64,000 bases of DNA from contig NZ_AP023287.1 in NCBI RefSeq assembly GCF_014218295.1, positions 1,612,001 to 1,676,000 of the forward strand, given 5' to 3'. This document shows, in pieces, positions 14,832 to 23,898 of this stretch. Position numbers and translations under genes: made by a program. How positions within the stretch are numbered: the stretch's first letter is position 1; each line of letters opens with the position of its first letter. Under the pieces are notes generated by a model. That model had not been told where the DNA came from, searched no databases, and worked only from the letters and a program-made list of their open reading frames with translations. This stretch comes from Mycolicibacterium litorale (GTDB taxonomy: Bacteria > Actinomycetota > Actinomycetes > Mycobacteriales > Mycobacteriaceae).

Positions 14832-17726
14832 CTACGGTCGCCGGTCGAGTAGCTGGGCGAGATGCTGGGACGACCGGTCGGCGTCCAACTGGCGCACCTG
14901 CATGTGACAGCTGAACCCATCGGTGAGTACGGGTACGTCGGACGGTGTCTCCCGCAGAGCGGGGGCCAGCCCCTGTTCGGCGACCTTCATGCTCACGTCG
15001 TAATGGTCGGGTTCGAAACCGAAATTACCTGCCACGCCGCAACATCCGGTGGCCTCACGGACCTTGCCGACCCCGAGCGCCTGCAGCGTGCGCCGCTGCG
15101 TGGCCGCACCGAAGACGGCGTACTCATGGCAGTGGGTCTGAACCGTCACCTCGTCGGGGAGCTGATGGGCGGGCCGCCAACCGTTGTCGGCGCATTCGGC
15201 GACCATCTGCGCGAAGCTGCGGATCCGGCCGGCCACCCGGCGGGCCGCATCGGTGTGGACGAGCTCGGGCAGGTCTGTGCGAAAGGCTGCCGCGCAACTG
15301 GGTTCCAGCACGACGATCGGCCGGTCGGTCCCGTCGTCGAGTGTCTCGGCGGCCTTCGCGAGTCGTTTCTCGGCCTTCGACAGCTGACCCGTCGAGATCC
15401 AGGTGAGCCCGCAGCAGGCGTCGGTGCGGCACTCCGACGACATACCGGCATCCGCCAGGACACGCGCCGCCGCTCCGGCGACTTCCGGCCGGAATCCACG
15501 TGTGAACGTGTCGGCGAGCAACACGACGTCACCGCCGGTGGCGGGGGCGGGCAGTTCGGCCCGGATCCGTCTGGCGGAGGCGAACGACGGCATTGCGCGG
15601 TGGGTTGTGAGACCGCCGAGCCGGGCCGCCGCGCGCCCCCTACGGCCCCGGGTGAGTAGGTTGACCAGCGGTGCGGTCCGGGTGGTGATCTCCAGCCACG
15701 TGGGCAGCCACCCGAGCGAATAGTGCGACATCGGTCTGCGGCGGCCACGGTAGTAGTGATCGAAGAACTCGGATTTGTAGGTGGCCATGTCGACCCCCAC
15801 CGGGCAGTCGGTGGAACAGGCCTTGCACGACAAACACAGGTCGAGAGCTTCGCGCACGTCGTCGGAGCGCCAGCCCTCGGCGACGGTCGGCGAGTTGCGC
15901 ACCATCTCCTGAAGCGCGCGCGCCCGGCCGCGAGTGGAGTCCTTCTCGTCGCCGGTGGCGCGGTAGCTCGGGCACATCACGCCGCCGCTGGGGGCACGAC
16001 AGCGGCCCACTCCGATGCAACCCTGCACGGCGTGGACGAATCCGCTGACCGGGACGTCATGGGCCGGGGTGAGGTCGAACGAGGTCGGCCATTCGCGTGA
16101 GTCGACGCCCGCGAGCCACAGGTTGTCCATCAACGGCTCGGGGTCGACGATCGCCCCGGGGTTCAGGATGGCGTCCGGGTCCCAGATCTGCTTGAACCGG
16201 GAGAACGCCGCCATGGTGGCCGGGCTGTACATCAGCGGCAGCAGTTCCGAGCGCGCCCGGCCGTCACCGTGCTCACCCGACATCGAACCGCCGAAGCGCA
16301 CGCACAGTTCGGCGGCGCGGCGGATGAACCGGGACATGACGTCGCGCCCCTGCTCGGTCCGCTGATCGAAGTCGATGCGGATGTGCATGCATCCGGCGCC
16401 GAAGTGCCCGTACATGACGCCGGTCAGACCGAACTCGGCGAGCAGGGCCTTGATCGCGACGAGGTAGTCGGCCAGCTGGTCGGGCGCGACCGCCGAATCC
16501 TCCCAGCCGGTCCACGACTCGCCGCCGCCGACGAGGCGGGCCGACAGCCCCGCACCGTCTTCGCGTACCCGCCACAGCGACGCGCGTTCGGCCGGGTCGG
16601 CCACCACGCGCGCCTCGACGAGCCGCCCGGCGGCCCGCAGTTCGTCGACCAGCTCCGCGCCGCGCGCCTCCACCTCGGTGCGATCCTCGCCGTCGATGTC
16701 GACGTACAGCCAGGCGTTGCCCGCCGGGAGTCCCACGACGGAATCAGGTCCGCGCAGATGGCGCATGGTGTCGACGATCAGCGAGTCGATGCCCTCGATC
16801 GCGGCGGGGGAGTAGCGCAGGAGCAGCGCGTTGTCCCGGGCGGCGTCCACGAGGTCTGCATAGCCCAGGCACAACAACATGGCCGACGGCGCCACCGGCA
16901 CGAGTGACACCGTCGCCCCGACGATGACCGCGCACGTGCCCTCGCTGCCGACCAGTGCGCGTGCCACGTTGAACCCGTGCTCGGGCAACAGATTCGCCAG
17001 GTGGTAGCCGGAGACCTGGCGAGGGAAACGGGCGAGTTCGAGCCGGAAGTCGGCGAGGTGGTCGTCCGCCAGTGCGTGCAGATCGGCGGCGATGCGGGCC
17101 GCCGCCGCGACGGCCGGGGCATCGTCCGGGTCGGTGGCGCGGACCCCGTCGGGGGTGGCGGTGAGCCGGTGGCCTGCCGCGGTGACCACGTCGAGGGCGA
17201 CGACGTGGTCGGAGGTGCGACCGTATCGCACGGAGTGGTTGCCGCAGGCGTCGTTGCCGATCGCACCGCCGACGGTGGCACGCGACTTGCTCGACGGATC
17301 CGGGGCGAAGGTCAGTCGGCCGTCGGTCGCGCCTTGCACGTGGCGCTGCAATTCGGTCAGCACGATCCCGGGCTGCACATGGGCCGTGCGGGCCGATTCG
17401 TCGACCGACGCGACACCGTTCATGTGCCGGGAGAAGTCGAGCACCAGACCCCGGCCGATCGCGTTCCCCGCCAACGAGGTTCCACCGCCGCGGCTCGTCA
17501 CCGCCACCCCGTGTTCGGCGCACACCCGGACCGTTCGCACCACCTCGTCGACCGAACGCGGGAAGACCACGCCCAGCGGCGGGAGGCGGTAGTTCGAGGC
17601 GTCGAAGGAGTATTCCGCCCGCCGCCGGGTGGAGGTGTCGACGTCGATACCCGCGGCCGAGAGTTCGGCCAGGGCGGTCGCGGCCGTCGCGACAGCGGTG
17701 GTGGGTTCGGCGCCGCCATCGTTCAT
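14832..17726 (-). CDS. FAD/4Fe-4S D-2-hydroxyacid dehydrogenase (YdiJ/GlcD-GlcF fusion type)
   Basis: A 964-residue two-part dehydrogenase. Residues about 50-275 form a PCMH FAD domain, and a FAD-oxidase C-terminal domain runs to about 525 (GHFGAGCMHIR, GEHGDGR). Two 4Fe-4S clusters follow (C570, C576, C585 and C631, C634, C637, C641), then CCG-type repeats (DACCG, GCCG) as in GlcF and heterodisulfide reductase. This architecture occurs in D-lactate and D-2-hydroxyglutarate dehydrogenases that pass electrons to the quinone pool. ATG 17726 has GGAGG 6 nt upstream. Operator G sits 45 nt upstream. It may oxidise the D-2-hydroxy acid handled by the enzyme at 9096. Confidence 0.85.
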   Translation of the reverse strand: MNDGGAEPTTAVATAATALAELSAAGIDVDTSTRRRAEYSFDASNYRLPPLGVVFPRSVDEVVRTVRVCAEHGVAVTSRGGGTSLAGNAIGRGLVLDFSRHMNGVASVDESARTAHVQPGIVLTELQRHVQGATDGRLTFAPDPSSKSRATVGGAIGNDACGNHSVRYGRTSDHVVALDVVTAAGHRLTATPDGVRATDPDDAPAVAAAARIAADLHALADDHLADFRLELARFPRQVSGYHLANLLPEHGFNVARALVGSEGTCAVIVGATVSLVPVAPSAMLLCLGYADLVDAARDNALLLRYSPAAIEGIDSLIVDTMRHLRGPDSVVGLPAGNAWLYVDIDGEDRTEVEARGAELVDELRAAGRLVEARVVADPAERASLWRVREDGAGLSARLVGGGESWTGWEDSAVAPDQLADYLVAIKALLAEFGLTGVMYGHFGAGCMHIRIDFDQRTEQGRDVMSRFIRRAAELCVRFGGSMSGEHGDGRARSELLPLMYSPATMAAFSRFKQIWDPDAILNPGAIVDPEPLMDNLWLAGVDSREWPTSFDLTPAHDVPVSGFVHAVQGCIGVGRCRAPSGGVMCPSYRATGDEKDSTRGRARALQEMVRNSPTVAEGWRSDDVREALDLCLSCKACSTDCPVGVDMATYKSEFFDHYYRGRRRPMSHYSLGWLPTWLEITTRTAPLVNLLTRGRRGRAAARLGGLTTHRAMPSFASARRIRAELPAPATGGDVVLLADTFTRGFRPEVAGAAARVLADAGMSSECRTDACCGLTWISTGQLSKAEKRLAKAAETLDDGTDRPIVVLEPSCAAAFRTDLPELVHTDAARRVAGRIRSFAQMVAECADNGWRPAHQLPDEVTVQTHCHEYAVFGAATQRRTLQALGVGKVREATGCCGVAGNFGFEPDHYDVSMKVAEQGLAPALRETPSDVPVLTDGFSCHMQVRQLDADRSSQHLAQLLDRRP

Positions 17727-17770
17727 AAGGCCTCCACCTCATCCGTAGCGCTCGACGCCCGTCTCACGCT

Positions 17771-17787
17771 GAGTTGTCGACAATTTA
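17771..17787 (-). promoter_or_regulatory. GntR operator G with overlapping -10
   Basis: Operator GAGTTGTCGACAATTT (17771-17786) overlaps a minus-strand -10-like TAAATT (17787-17782). It controls the FAD/Fe-S dehydrogenase at 14832. Confidence 0.6.
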
Positions 17788-17893
17788 CAGCATCGCGGTA
17801 CGGTGGCTCTGAGCCATCAGCCGTGCGGTTCGTGCACATCCGAGAGCGGCGAGCGCGCCGCACCGTGCCCACACCGCGAGACGGCCGCGGAGG

Positions 17894-18607
17894 TCACGCC
17901 TTGGCGGCAGGGGAGCTTTCCGGCTGACGTACGTGCGAATCCACGTTCCCGTAGTAGGTCAGCGATTCGTCGAGTTCGAAGGAGCGGTCGATGCGCTCCA
18001 ACGTGTCGGCCTTGTCGCCGCGCCGCATCGCCGCCAGCAAGGCCTTGTACTCGGAGACCAGACCCTTGAGCCACTCCGGGTGATCTTCGATGTAGGCCGC
18101 CATACACAGCTGACTCTCCGCACTGAGCGTGCGGAACATGCGGCTCAGCCGTTCGCTGCCGGCCTCGGAGACGAGAACTTCGTGGAAGTTCAGTTCGGCC
18201 GCCACGATCTCGCGCCAATCGCCGTCACCGATCGCGCGCTTCAGCTCGGCCAGCGCCGCGTCGAGAGCCTTGAACGCCTGCGCCTTCTTCGGCCGGCTCA
18301 TCACCCGGATGGCGGCCGTACCCTCGATGGCCCGCCGGGCGAGGTAGATGTCCGGCACGTCGCTGGTGCCGAGCTCGACGACGAAAGTCCCGTGATGCGG
18401 CTTGGTCCACAGCAGCCCCTCCTGCACCAGCCGCTGCATCGCCTCACGCACCGGCCCACGGCTGACGTTGAGCCGCTCGGCCAGCTGGGACTCGGTGAGC
18501 TGGGCGCCCGGCGGGAAGCTCCCGTCCAGGATCGCCGACCGAAGCATGTCCGCTATGCGCGCGGGCGCCGTCGACAGCGAGAGGGACTGGATTGAGTCGA
18601 ACGCCAT
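17894..18607 (-). CDS. FCD-family GntR regulator 2 (metal ligands lost)
   Basis: A 237-residue paralogue of the regulator at 10064. Residues 41-77, spanning the recognition helix and wing, differ at only a few positions, so both should read the same operator. In its FCD domain the metal-ligand positions are E138, H142, Y187 and S209, where regulator 1 has D, H, H and H. It therefore probably binds ligand without metal, or has lost ligand sensing. I see no copy of the operator in front of its own ATG (18607), unlike regulator 1. It may fine-tune the regulon or compete for sites. Confidence 0.88.
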   Translation of the reverse strand: MAFDSIQSLSLSTAPARIADMLRSAILDGSFPPGAQLTESQLAERLNVSRGPVREAMQRLVQEGLLWTKPHHGTFVVELGTSDVPDIYLARRAIEGTAAIRVMSRPKKAQAFKALDAALAELKRAIGDGDWREIVAAELNFHEVLVSEAGSERLSRMFRTLSAESQLCMAAYIEDHPEWLKGLVSEYKALLAAMRRGDKADTLERIDRSFELDESLTYYGNVDSHVRQPESSPAAKA

Positions 18608-18939
18608 TGCGCCTTCCTTCGACCGAGCTTCTCGCTTGTGCCAATCGACGATCGGGCTTTCGAGTGCGGGAACTCCTGGGACTTTACAGTGTGGGACCGC
18701 CGTTCACCTGTGACCGGTGGGGTGCGCTGTGTCGCGTCGTCCGCACCGCCGCCCATCGCGCGGCGCGCCTCACCGGGCCGCTCTCACGCCGGGAAAGGGG
18801 TCGCCCGGACCGAAATTAACGCCGTTATCTTCGCAGGTCAGAGGGGGTGCGGGAAGCTTTTCCAGGGGCGATGCTGTTTGCACGGGGGAGCGCATGGGTA
18901 GAAAACCCGCAGATGCACAACTTCGTGGAGCGCAGAGGT
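18608..18939. other. Intergenic region between gntR2 and a small membrane protein gene
   Basis: This stretch of about 330 nt separates divergent genes and should hold both promoters. I see no copy of the TTGTCRACAA operator, no strong hairpin and no convincing short gene. Short reading frames here lack recognisable features. Confidence 0.5.
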
Positions 18940-19404
18940 ATGAGTGGAAAACACCGGTCACCAGCACCGATGACCCGACGTCGGGCGGCGCAGTGGCCCA
19001 TCGTCGTGGGCGGCTCGCTGTCGTTCGCCGTCGCGTCCGCGGGTGTTCTCGCCGGTGCGATCGTGCACTTCTCCTCGCCCGAACCGGCGGCTCCGGCGGA
19101 CGCGCCGCAGGCCGCCAGCACTGCCCCGGTCACCCAGCACGGCACCGTCATCGCCGTGACCGCCGATTCGGTCACCACGCGAAGCGACGACGGCCTCATC
19201 CAGACCTACCGGATCACGCCCGACACGCACGCGGTGACGGCCGACCGCCAGCAGCCCGCCAGCCCCGCCGCATCGTTCGCCGTCGATGACCGGGTGGCGG
19301 TCTTCGCCACCGTCCAGGCCGGCCAGCCCGTCGCCACCGCGGTCGCCGATCAGGCCGCCGTGGGACCCGACGGTCCGCCGATGGACTACATCGCCGCACC
19401 CTGA
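18940..19404 (+). CDS. Small secreted or membrane-anchored protein, unknown function
   Basis: A 154-residue protein with a basic N-terminus (MTRRRAAQW), one hydrophobic segment (VVGGSLSFAVASAGVLAGAIV, about residues 20-40) and an Ala/Pro-rich linker. A beta-rich extracytoplasmic domain follows (HGTVIAVTADSVTTRSDDG, then FAVDDRVAVFATVQ), resembling DUF5666-like OB-fold domains. ATG 18940 has GGAG 9 nt upstream; ATG 18913 is an alternative. It converges with the quinone oxidoreductase gene, 4 nt apart. I do not recognise a specific function. Confidence 0.6.
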   Translation: MSGKHRSPAPMTRRRAAQWPIVVGGSLSFAVASAGVLAGAIVHFSSPEPAAPADAPQAASTAPVTQHGTVIAVTADSVTTRSDDGLIQTYRITPDTHAVTADRQQPASPAASFAVDDRVAVFATVQAGQPVATAVADQAAVGPDGPPMDYIAAP

Positions 19405-19408
19405 GCGT

Positions 19409-20392
19409 TCACCGCACCGCGATGACGACTTTGCCTTTCGCGGTCCGCTTCTCCAGTGCCGCAATGGCTTCCGCGGCGCGGTCGAGCGGGTAGACATCGG
19501 GTTGCGGCGCCGACACCGCGCCGGACGCCAGGAGGGGTTCGAGCTCCGCCCACTGCTCGCGCACGTAGCCCGGATGGGTGTACGTCCAAGCGCCCCAACC
19601 CACACCGACGACATCGACGTTGTTGAGCAGCAGGCGGTTCACCTTCACGGTGGGGATCTCCCCGCCGGTGAATCCGATCACCAGCAGGCGTCCCCCCGGG
19701 GCCAGCGAGCGCAGCGAATCGGTGAAGCGGTCACCACCGACCGGGTCGACGACGACGTCGACACCGCGGCCATCCGTCAACTCCTTCACCGCATCTTTGA
19801 AGCCCTCGGCCAGCACCACCTCGTCGGCACCTGCGGCCCTGGCGACCTCGACCTTGTCCTCGGTGCTCACCACGGCGATGGTGCGTGCCGCCCCGAACGC
19901 GGGTGCCAGGCGCAGCGTCGAGGTCCCGATTCCGCCTGCGGCGCCGTGCACGAGAACCGTCTCACCCGACGCGAGGCGGCCGCGGGTGCGCAGCGCGCAG
20001 TGGACGGTCAGGTCGTTGAACAACAGGCCCGCACCGGCTTCGAACGACACCGCCTCGGGCAGCGGGAACACCCGATCCGGCGGAAGCGCAACGACTTCGG
20101 CCATCCCGCCCGACAGCATGGTCAGCCCCGCGACCCGGTCACCCGCCGAGATGCCGGAACCGGCGGGCGCGTTGCGCACCACGCCGGCGATCTCGGCGCC
20201 CGGGGTGAACGGCAACTCGGGCTTGTACTGGTAGAGCCCACGCGTGAGCAAGGCATCCGGAAACGCCACACCGGCCGCGTGGACGTCGATCAGCACCTGA
20301 TCGGCCGCGTCGGGTTCTACGCCTGGTTCTGGGACGTCGACGACCTGAACCGCTTCGGGACCGTCTAACCGGGCAATCTGGACCGCGCGCAT
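19409..20392 (-). CDS. NADPH:quinone oxidoreductase (zinc-independent MDR, FadB4-like)
   Basis: A 327-residue medium-chain reductase. It has the QOR signature near GVAFPDALLTRGLYQ, a nucleotide loop HGAAGGIG, and no catalytic or structural zinc cysteines. The N-terminus MRAVQIARLDGPEAV resembles the mycobacterial FadB4 quinone oxidoreductase. ATG 20392 is preceded by GGAAGG; ATG 20422 is weaker. It is divergent from the alcohol dehydrogenase gene by about 43 nt. It probably reduces a quinone or an enone with NADPH. Confidence 0.82.
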   Translation of the reverse strand: MRAVQIARLDGPEAVQVVDVPEPGVEPDAADQVLIDVHAAGVAFPDALLTRGLYQYKPELPFTPGAEIAGVVRNAPAGSGISAGDRVAGLTMLSGGMAEVVALPPDRVFPLPEAVSFEAGAGLLFNDLTVHCALRTRGRLASGETVLVHGAAGGIGTSTLRLAPAFGAARTIAVVSTEDKVEVARAAGADEVVLAEGFKDAVKELTDGRGVDVVVDPVGGDRFTDSLRSLAPGGRLLVIGFTGGEIPTVKVNRLLLNNVDVVGVGWGAWTYTHPGYVREQWAELEPLLASGAVSAPQPDVYPLDRAAEAIAALEKRTAKGKVVIAVR

Positions 20393-20435
20393 GGTGGCCT
20401 TCCTTCCGTCGACGGGCACCATTTAACATCCCGGG

Positions 20436-21534
20436 GTGATCGACGCCCGTGCCGCGGTCCTCTTCGAAGCCGGCGCAGACCCCGCCCTCACCGACGTCGT
20501 TCTCCGCCCACCGGTCGGTGAGGAGGTGCTGGTGCGCATCGACGCGGTGGGAATCTGCCACACCGACATCAGCGTCGCCGCCCGCTGGCCGGCCAGGCGA
20601 CTGCCCATGGTCTTCGGCCACGAAGGCGCGGGCACGGTGGTGGCCACCGGACCGCAGGCCGAGCTACGGGGCGGCCAACCAGTGGTGCTGACCTTCGCCA
20701 GCTGCGGTCGATGCCCGTACTGCGTGACAGGCCGGCCCGCGTACTGCGAGTCCTCCACCGACCACAACATGCGGGGCGACGGTGCGGGGGAGTCCAGTGC
20801 GCTGCGTCTCGACGGTCATCCCATCGCCGGGGGCTTCTTCGGGCAGTCCAGCCTCGCCACGTATGCCATTGCGCGGCAAGGAAACGCGGTCTCCATCGAC
20901 GACGGCCTCGAGCCGGCGTTGGCCGCTCCGCTCGGCTGCAGTGTGCAGACCGGGGTCGGCACCGTGCTCAACGCGCTGGCCGTGCGTCCCGAGGACACGG
21001 TGGTGGTGTTCGGGGCCGGCGCCGTCGGGTTGTCGGCGGTGATGGGTGCGCGAATCGCCGGCTGTCGCACCATCGTCGCGGTCGACCCGGTGCCGCAGCG
21101 ACGTGACCTGGCCATCGACCTGGGTGCGACCGCCGCCGTCGACCCCTCCGCAGGCGACGTCACCGCGGCCGTGCGGGAACTGACCGGCGGCGGAGCGCAC
21201 GCGGCCGTCGACACCACCGCGGTACCCGAGGTGCTGACCACCGCACTGACCGTCCTGCGTCCTCGCGGCGCACTGGCGCTCGTCGGCCTCGGCGCCCCCC
21301 GTCGCACCGCTACCGGTCGGGCTGATCATGGGCCGCGGACTGACCGTGCGGGGAGTCGTCGAAGGCGACAGCGAACCGCACACGTTCATCCCGCGGCTCG
21401 TGGCCCTCGCCAAGGCCGGCGAACTGCCGCTCGAGCGGCTCGTCACCACCTTCGCGTTCGAGGATTTCGACGCCGCCTGGTCAGCCGCCAAGACCGGCCG
21501 GGCAATAAAGCCGGTCCTGGTCAACGGCAGCTAA
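20436..21534 (+). pseudogene. Zinc alcohol dehydrogenase, frameshifted
   Basis: The reading is a zinc-dependent MDR alcohol dehydrogenase: GHEGAG, the structural-zinc cysteines in CGRCPYCVTGRPAYC, and a nucleotide loop GAGAVG. The frame set by ATG 20436 is coherent to GLGAP (about 21299), then becomes a nonsense Arg-rich tail. The proper C-terminus resumes one frame over (VAPLPVGLIMGRG, then FAFEDFDAAW) and stops at 21534. The span is 1099 nt, one base over a multiple of three. Removing one C from the C6 run at 21295-21300 restores a normal family-length protein. It is either a real inactivating indel or a base-call error. Confidence 0.75.
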
Positions 21535-21565
21535 GCTGATTCTCCCGGCAACGCCGCCGGAATCG

Positions 21566-22531
21566 ATGGGAGCAGTGGTGAGCAGGGCGAAGATCAGCCG
21601 ATTCGCTGCCGTGCAGGCATTGCCGCCGAGCCGGGTGACCCCCGTGCGCTCCGTCGACGGGGTCCGGTTGCACACCGAGGTCTTCGGACCCGAAGACGCC
21701 CCGCCGGTCGTCCTCGCGCACGGCATCACCTGCGCCATCCGGGTGTGGGCCTACCAGATCGCCGACCTCGCCCGCGACCACCGCGTCATCGCCTACGACC
21801 ACCGGGGCCACGGCCGCAGCGGCGTTCCGCCGCGGCGCGGCAACTACAGCCTCGACTACCTCGCCGCCGACCTCGACGCGGTGCTGCAGGCGACCGTCGC
21901 CCCGCACGAACGGGCGGTGGTGGCCGGGCACTCGATGGGCGGCATCGCGATCACGTCCTGGGCCGAACGCTTCCCCGAACGGGTTGCCCGACGGGTCGCC
22001 GGCGTGGCGCTGATCAACACCACCACCGGGGATCTGCTGCGCGACATTCAGTTCCTACCCGTACCGCATCGGCTGTCGGCGACCCGGGTGCGCGCCGCCC
22101 GGACCCTCATCAAGACCTTCGGCGCGGCACCGCTGCTGGCCGCCGCGCACCGGCCGAGCCGCCGGTTCGTCTCACGGCTGGCCGTCGGCGCCGCCGCCGA
22201 CCCCGAGGTCGCCGCGTTCGTATTCGAGTTGTTCGCCGGCACCCCGGCCGCCGGCCGGGGCGGTTGGGCCAGGGTGCTGGTCGAATCGATGGGACCGCGC
22301 CACATCGGCCTGGAGAACCTCAACGTGCCGACACTGGTCATCGGCAGCGAGAAGGACCGACTCCTGCCGATCAGTTCGGCACGACGGATTGCCGAGACCG
22401 TGCCCGACCTGGCGCAGTTCCTCGAACTCTCCGGCGGGCACTGCGCCATCCTGGAGCGGCCCGACGAGGTCAACGGCGCCCTGCGCGAGCTCGTCGAGTC
22501 GGTGAACCAGCGGCGGGCCAGCGGGTCCTAA
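21566..22531 (+). CDS. Alpha/beta hydrolase
   Basis: A 321-residue alpha/beta-hydrolase-fold enzyme. It has the oxyanion-region HGITC, the motif DHRGHGRSG, a nucleophile elbow GHSMGG, an acid in the GSEKDRLLP loop and the catalytic histidine in SGGHCAIL. It resembles esterase or epoxide-hydrolase-like mycobacterial proteins; the substrate is unknown. ATG 21566 is used. GTG 21578 has GGGAG upstream and is plausible. Its last 4 nt overlap the end of the convergent amine oxidase gene. Confidence 0.82.
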   Translation: MGAVVSRAKISRFAAVQALPPSRVTPVRSVDGVRLHTEVFGPEDAPPVVLAHGITCAIRVWAYQIADLARDHRVIAYDHRGHGRSGVPPRRGNYSLDYLAADLDAVLQATVAPHERAVVAGHSMGGIAITSWAERFPERVARRVAGVALINTTTGDLLRDIQFLPVPHRLSATRVRAARTLIKTFGAAPLLAAAHRPSRRFVSRLAVGAAADPEVAAFVFELFAGTPAAGRGGWARVLVESMGPRHIGLENLNVPTLVIGSEKDRLLPISSARRIAETVPDLAQFLELSGGHCAILERPDEVNGALRELVESVNQRRASGS

Positions 22532-23879
22532 CGCGACAACCGCTGATGCACCTCGGCGGCCGCCCGCCGGCCCGAGCGCACCGCGCCGTCGAGAAACCCG
22601 GTCCACTGGTCCGCGGTTTCCGTTCCGGCCCAATGGATTCCGTCGAAAGGTTCCCGAAGCCACTGGCCGTAGGTGGTCCAGGCACCCGGGGGGACCGCTG
22701 CCGTGGGACCACCCGGCGCGAAGGCTTCTTCCCCCCAGAGATGGTCGACGTAGTCGATCGGCTTCGAGGCGGGATCGCCGAACAGCGCGGTGAATCCGGC
22801 GATCGCCCGACGCCGCCGTTCGTCGGGGGCGAGCTGATCGAACGCGGCCGCGTCGGTGAACCCGAGCAGAATGCCCGGCCCGTCGTCCGACGGGCTGACG
22901 TCGAAGGTGATGAACACCGGACCCTCGTCCGACAGCGCCTCACCCGAGCACCCGCCCTCGCGCCAGAAGGGTTTGTCGTAGGCGGCGTAGGCCTTGCTGA
23001 GCCGGCCCTGCGGCCAGCGCTCGGCCAGGCCGGTGTAGCCGGTCGGCAGTGGCGGCTCGAACTCGATCGCGCCGCGGTGGGCCGGAGCGACGGCGATGAT
23101 CACCGCTTTCGCCTTCGTCCGGCCGCGGTCCGTGCCGACCTGCACGGTGCCGTCGCTCAACCGCTCCACGCGCCGCACCGGAACCCCGGTCCTCACCCGC
23201 TCGCCCAGCTCTTCTGCCATCCGCACGGCGAGCTGCTGGGTGCCGTCGGGGAAGCGGTCCTGCTGCGCGCCACCTTCGACGTCGAGCATGCATCCGATGC
23301 CGCCTGCGGCCTTGACGTAGCGCACCGCGTGCAGCATCGACACCGCTCCGGGTTCACACCCCCACGTCACCCGCGACATGATCGCCATCAGATCGCGGGT
23401 CGAGGCGCTCGCCCGCACCGAACGCAGCCACCCCTCGAGGCTGAGCTCGTCGAGCCGGTGCGCGCTCGGCGCGGTCCACGGCGTCGCCACCGGGACCTGT
23501 TTGCACAACCGCTCGAACCGCCACTGGATACGCGAGACGTCGAGCAACTCCAGGATGGACAGCCGCGGAACGGTGCTGCGGTAGGAGCGCACCCGGCCGC
23601 GCCAGCGGATCAGGTTCTTCCCGCGGTTGTGCGTTGGCACGGTGGCGCAGCCCAGCTCGGCCGCCAGTGCGGTGACCGCCTCCTGCGTCGGCCCCACGAA
23701 CGTCGCGCCGAGGTCCACCGGGACGCCGGCCACCGTCGTCGTGTACGCCCGCCCGCCGACCCGGTCACGCCCCTCGAGGACCACGACGCCGTATCCGTGT
23801 CGCGTCAGTTCCCTGGCCGCCGTGAGTCCGGCGACACCAGCCCCACCACGACGACATCGGCCTCGACCGGTGCGTTCAT
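22528..23879 (-). pseudogene. Flavin monoamine oxidase-like protein, frameshifted near the N-terminus
   Basis: An amine-oxidase-family flavoprotein ([19 protein letters not shown], and a C-terminal [14 protein letters not shown]-binding motif). The FAD dinucleotide motif is split. From ATG 23879 the frame gives [13 protein letters not shown] and then shifts. Inserting one G in the minus-strand G4 run (23844-23841) joins it to [17 protein letters not shown] and the rest. The span is 1352 nt, one base short of a multiple of three. As written, only an internal start could make a product lacking the FAD-binding strand. Confidence 0.75.
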
Positions 23880-23898
23880 GTGACTAGGCTCTCACGTT

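Noticed and set aside
16744..17742. A 332-codon Arg-rich frame on the same strand as the FAD/Fe-S dehydrogenase
   Set aside because: It is a +1 shadow of the dehydrogenase with arginine-rich composition.
14862..17927. Antisense frames inside the FAD/Fe-S dehydrogenase gene
   Set aside because: The minus-strand product has ordered FAD and cysteine motifs; the antisense frames have none.
18608..18939. Small gene or regulatory RNA in the intergenic stretch
   Set aside because: Short frames lack ribosome-binding sites and motifs, and no stable hairpin was evident by eye.
21745..23883. A 712-codon plus-strand frame across the hydrolase and amine oxidase genes
   Set aside because: Low-complexity Arg/Pro/Gly composition; it spans two genes with clear catalytic motifs in other frames.
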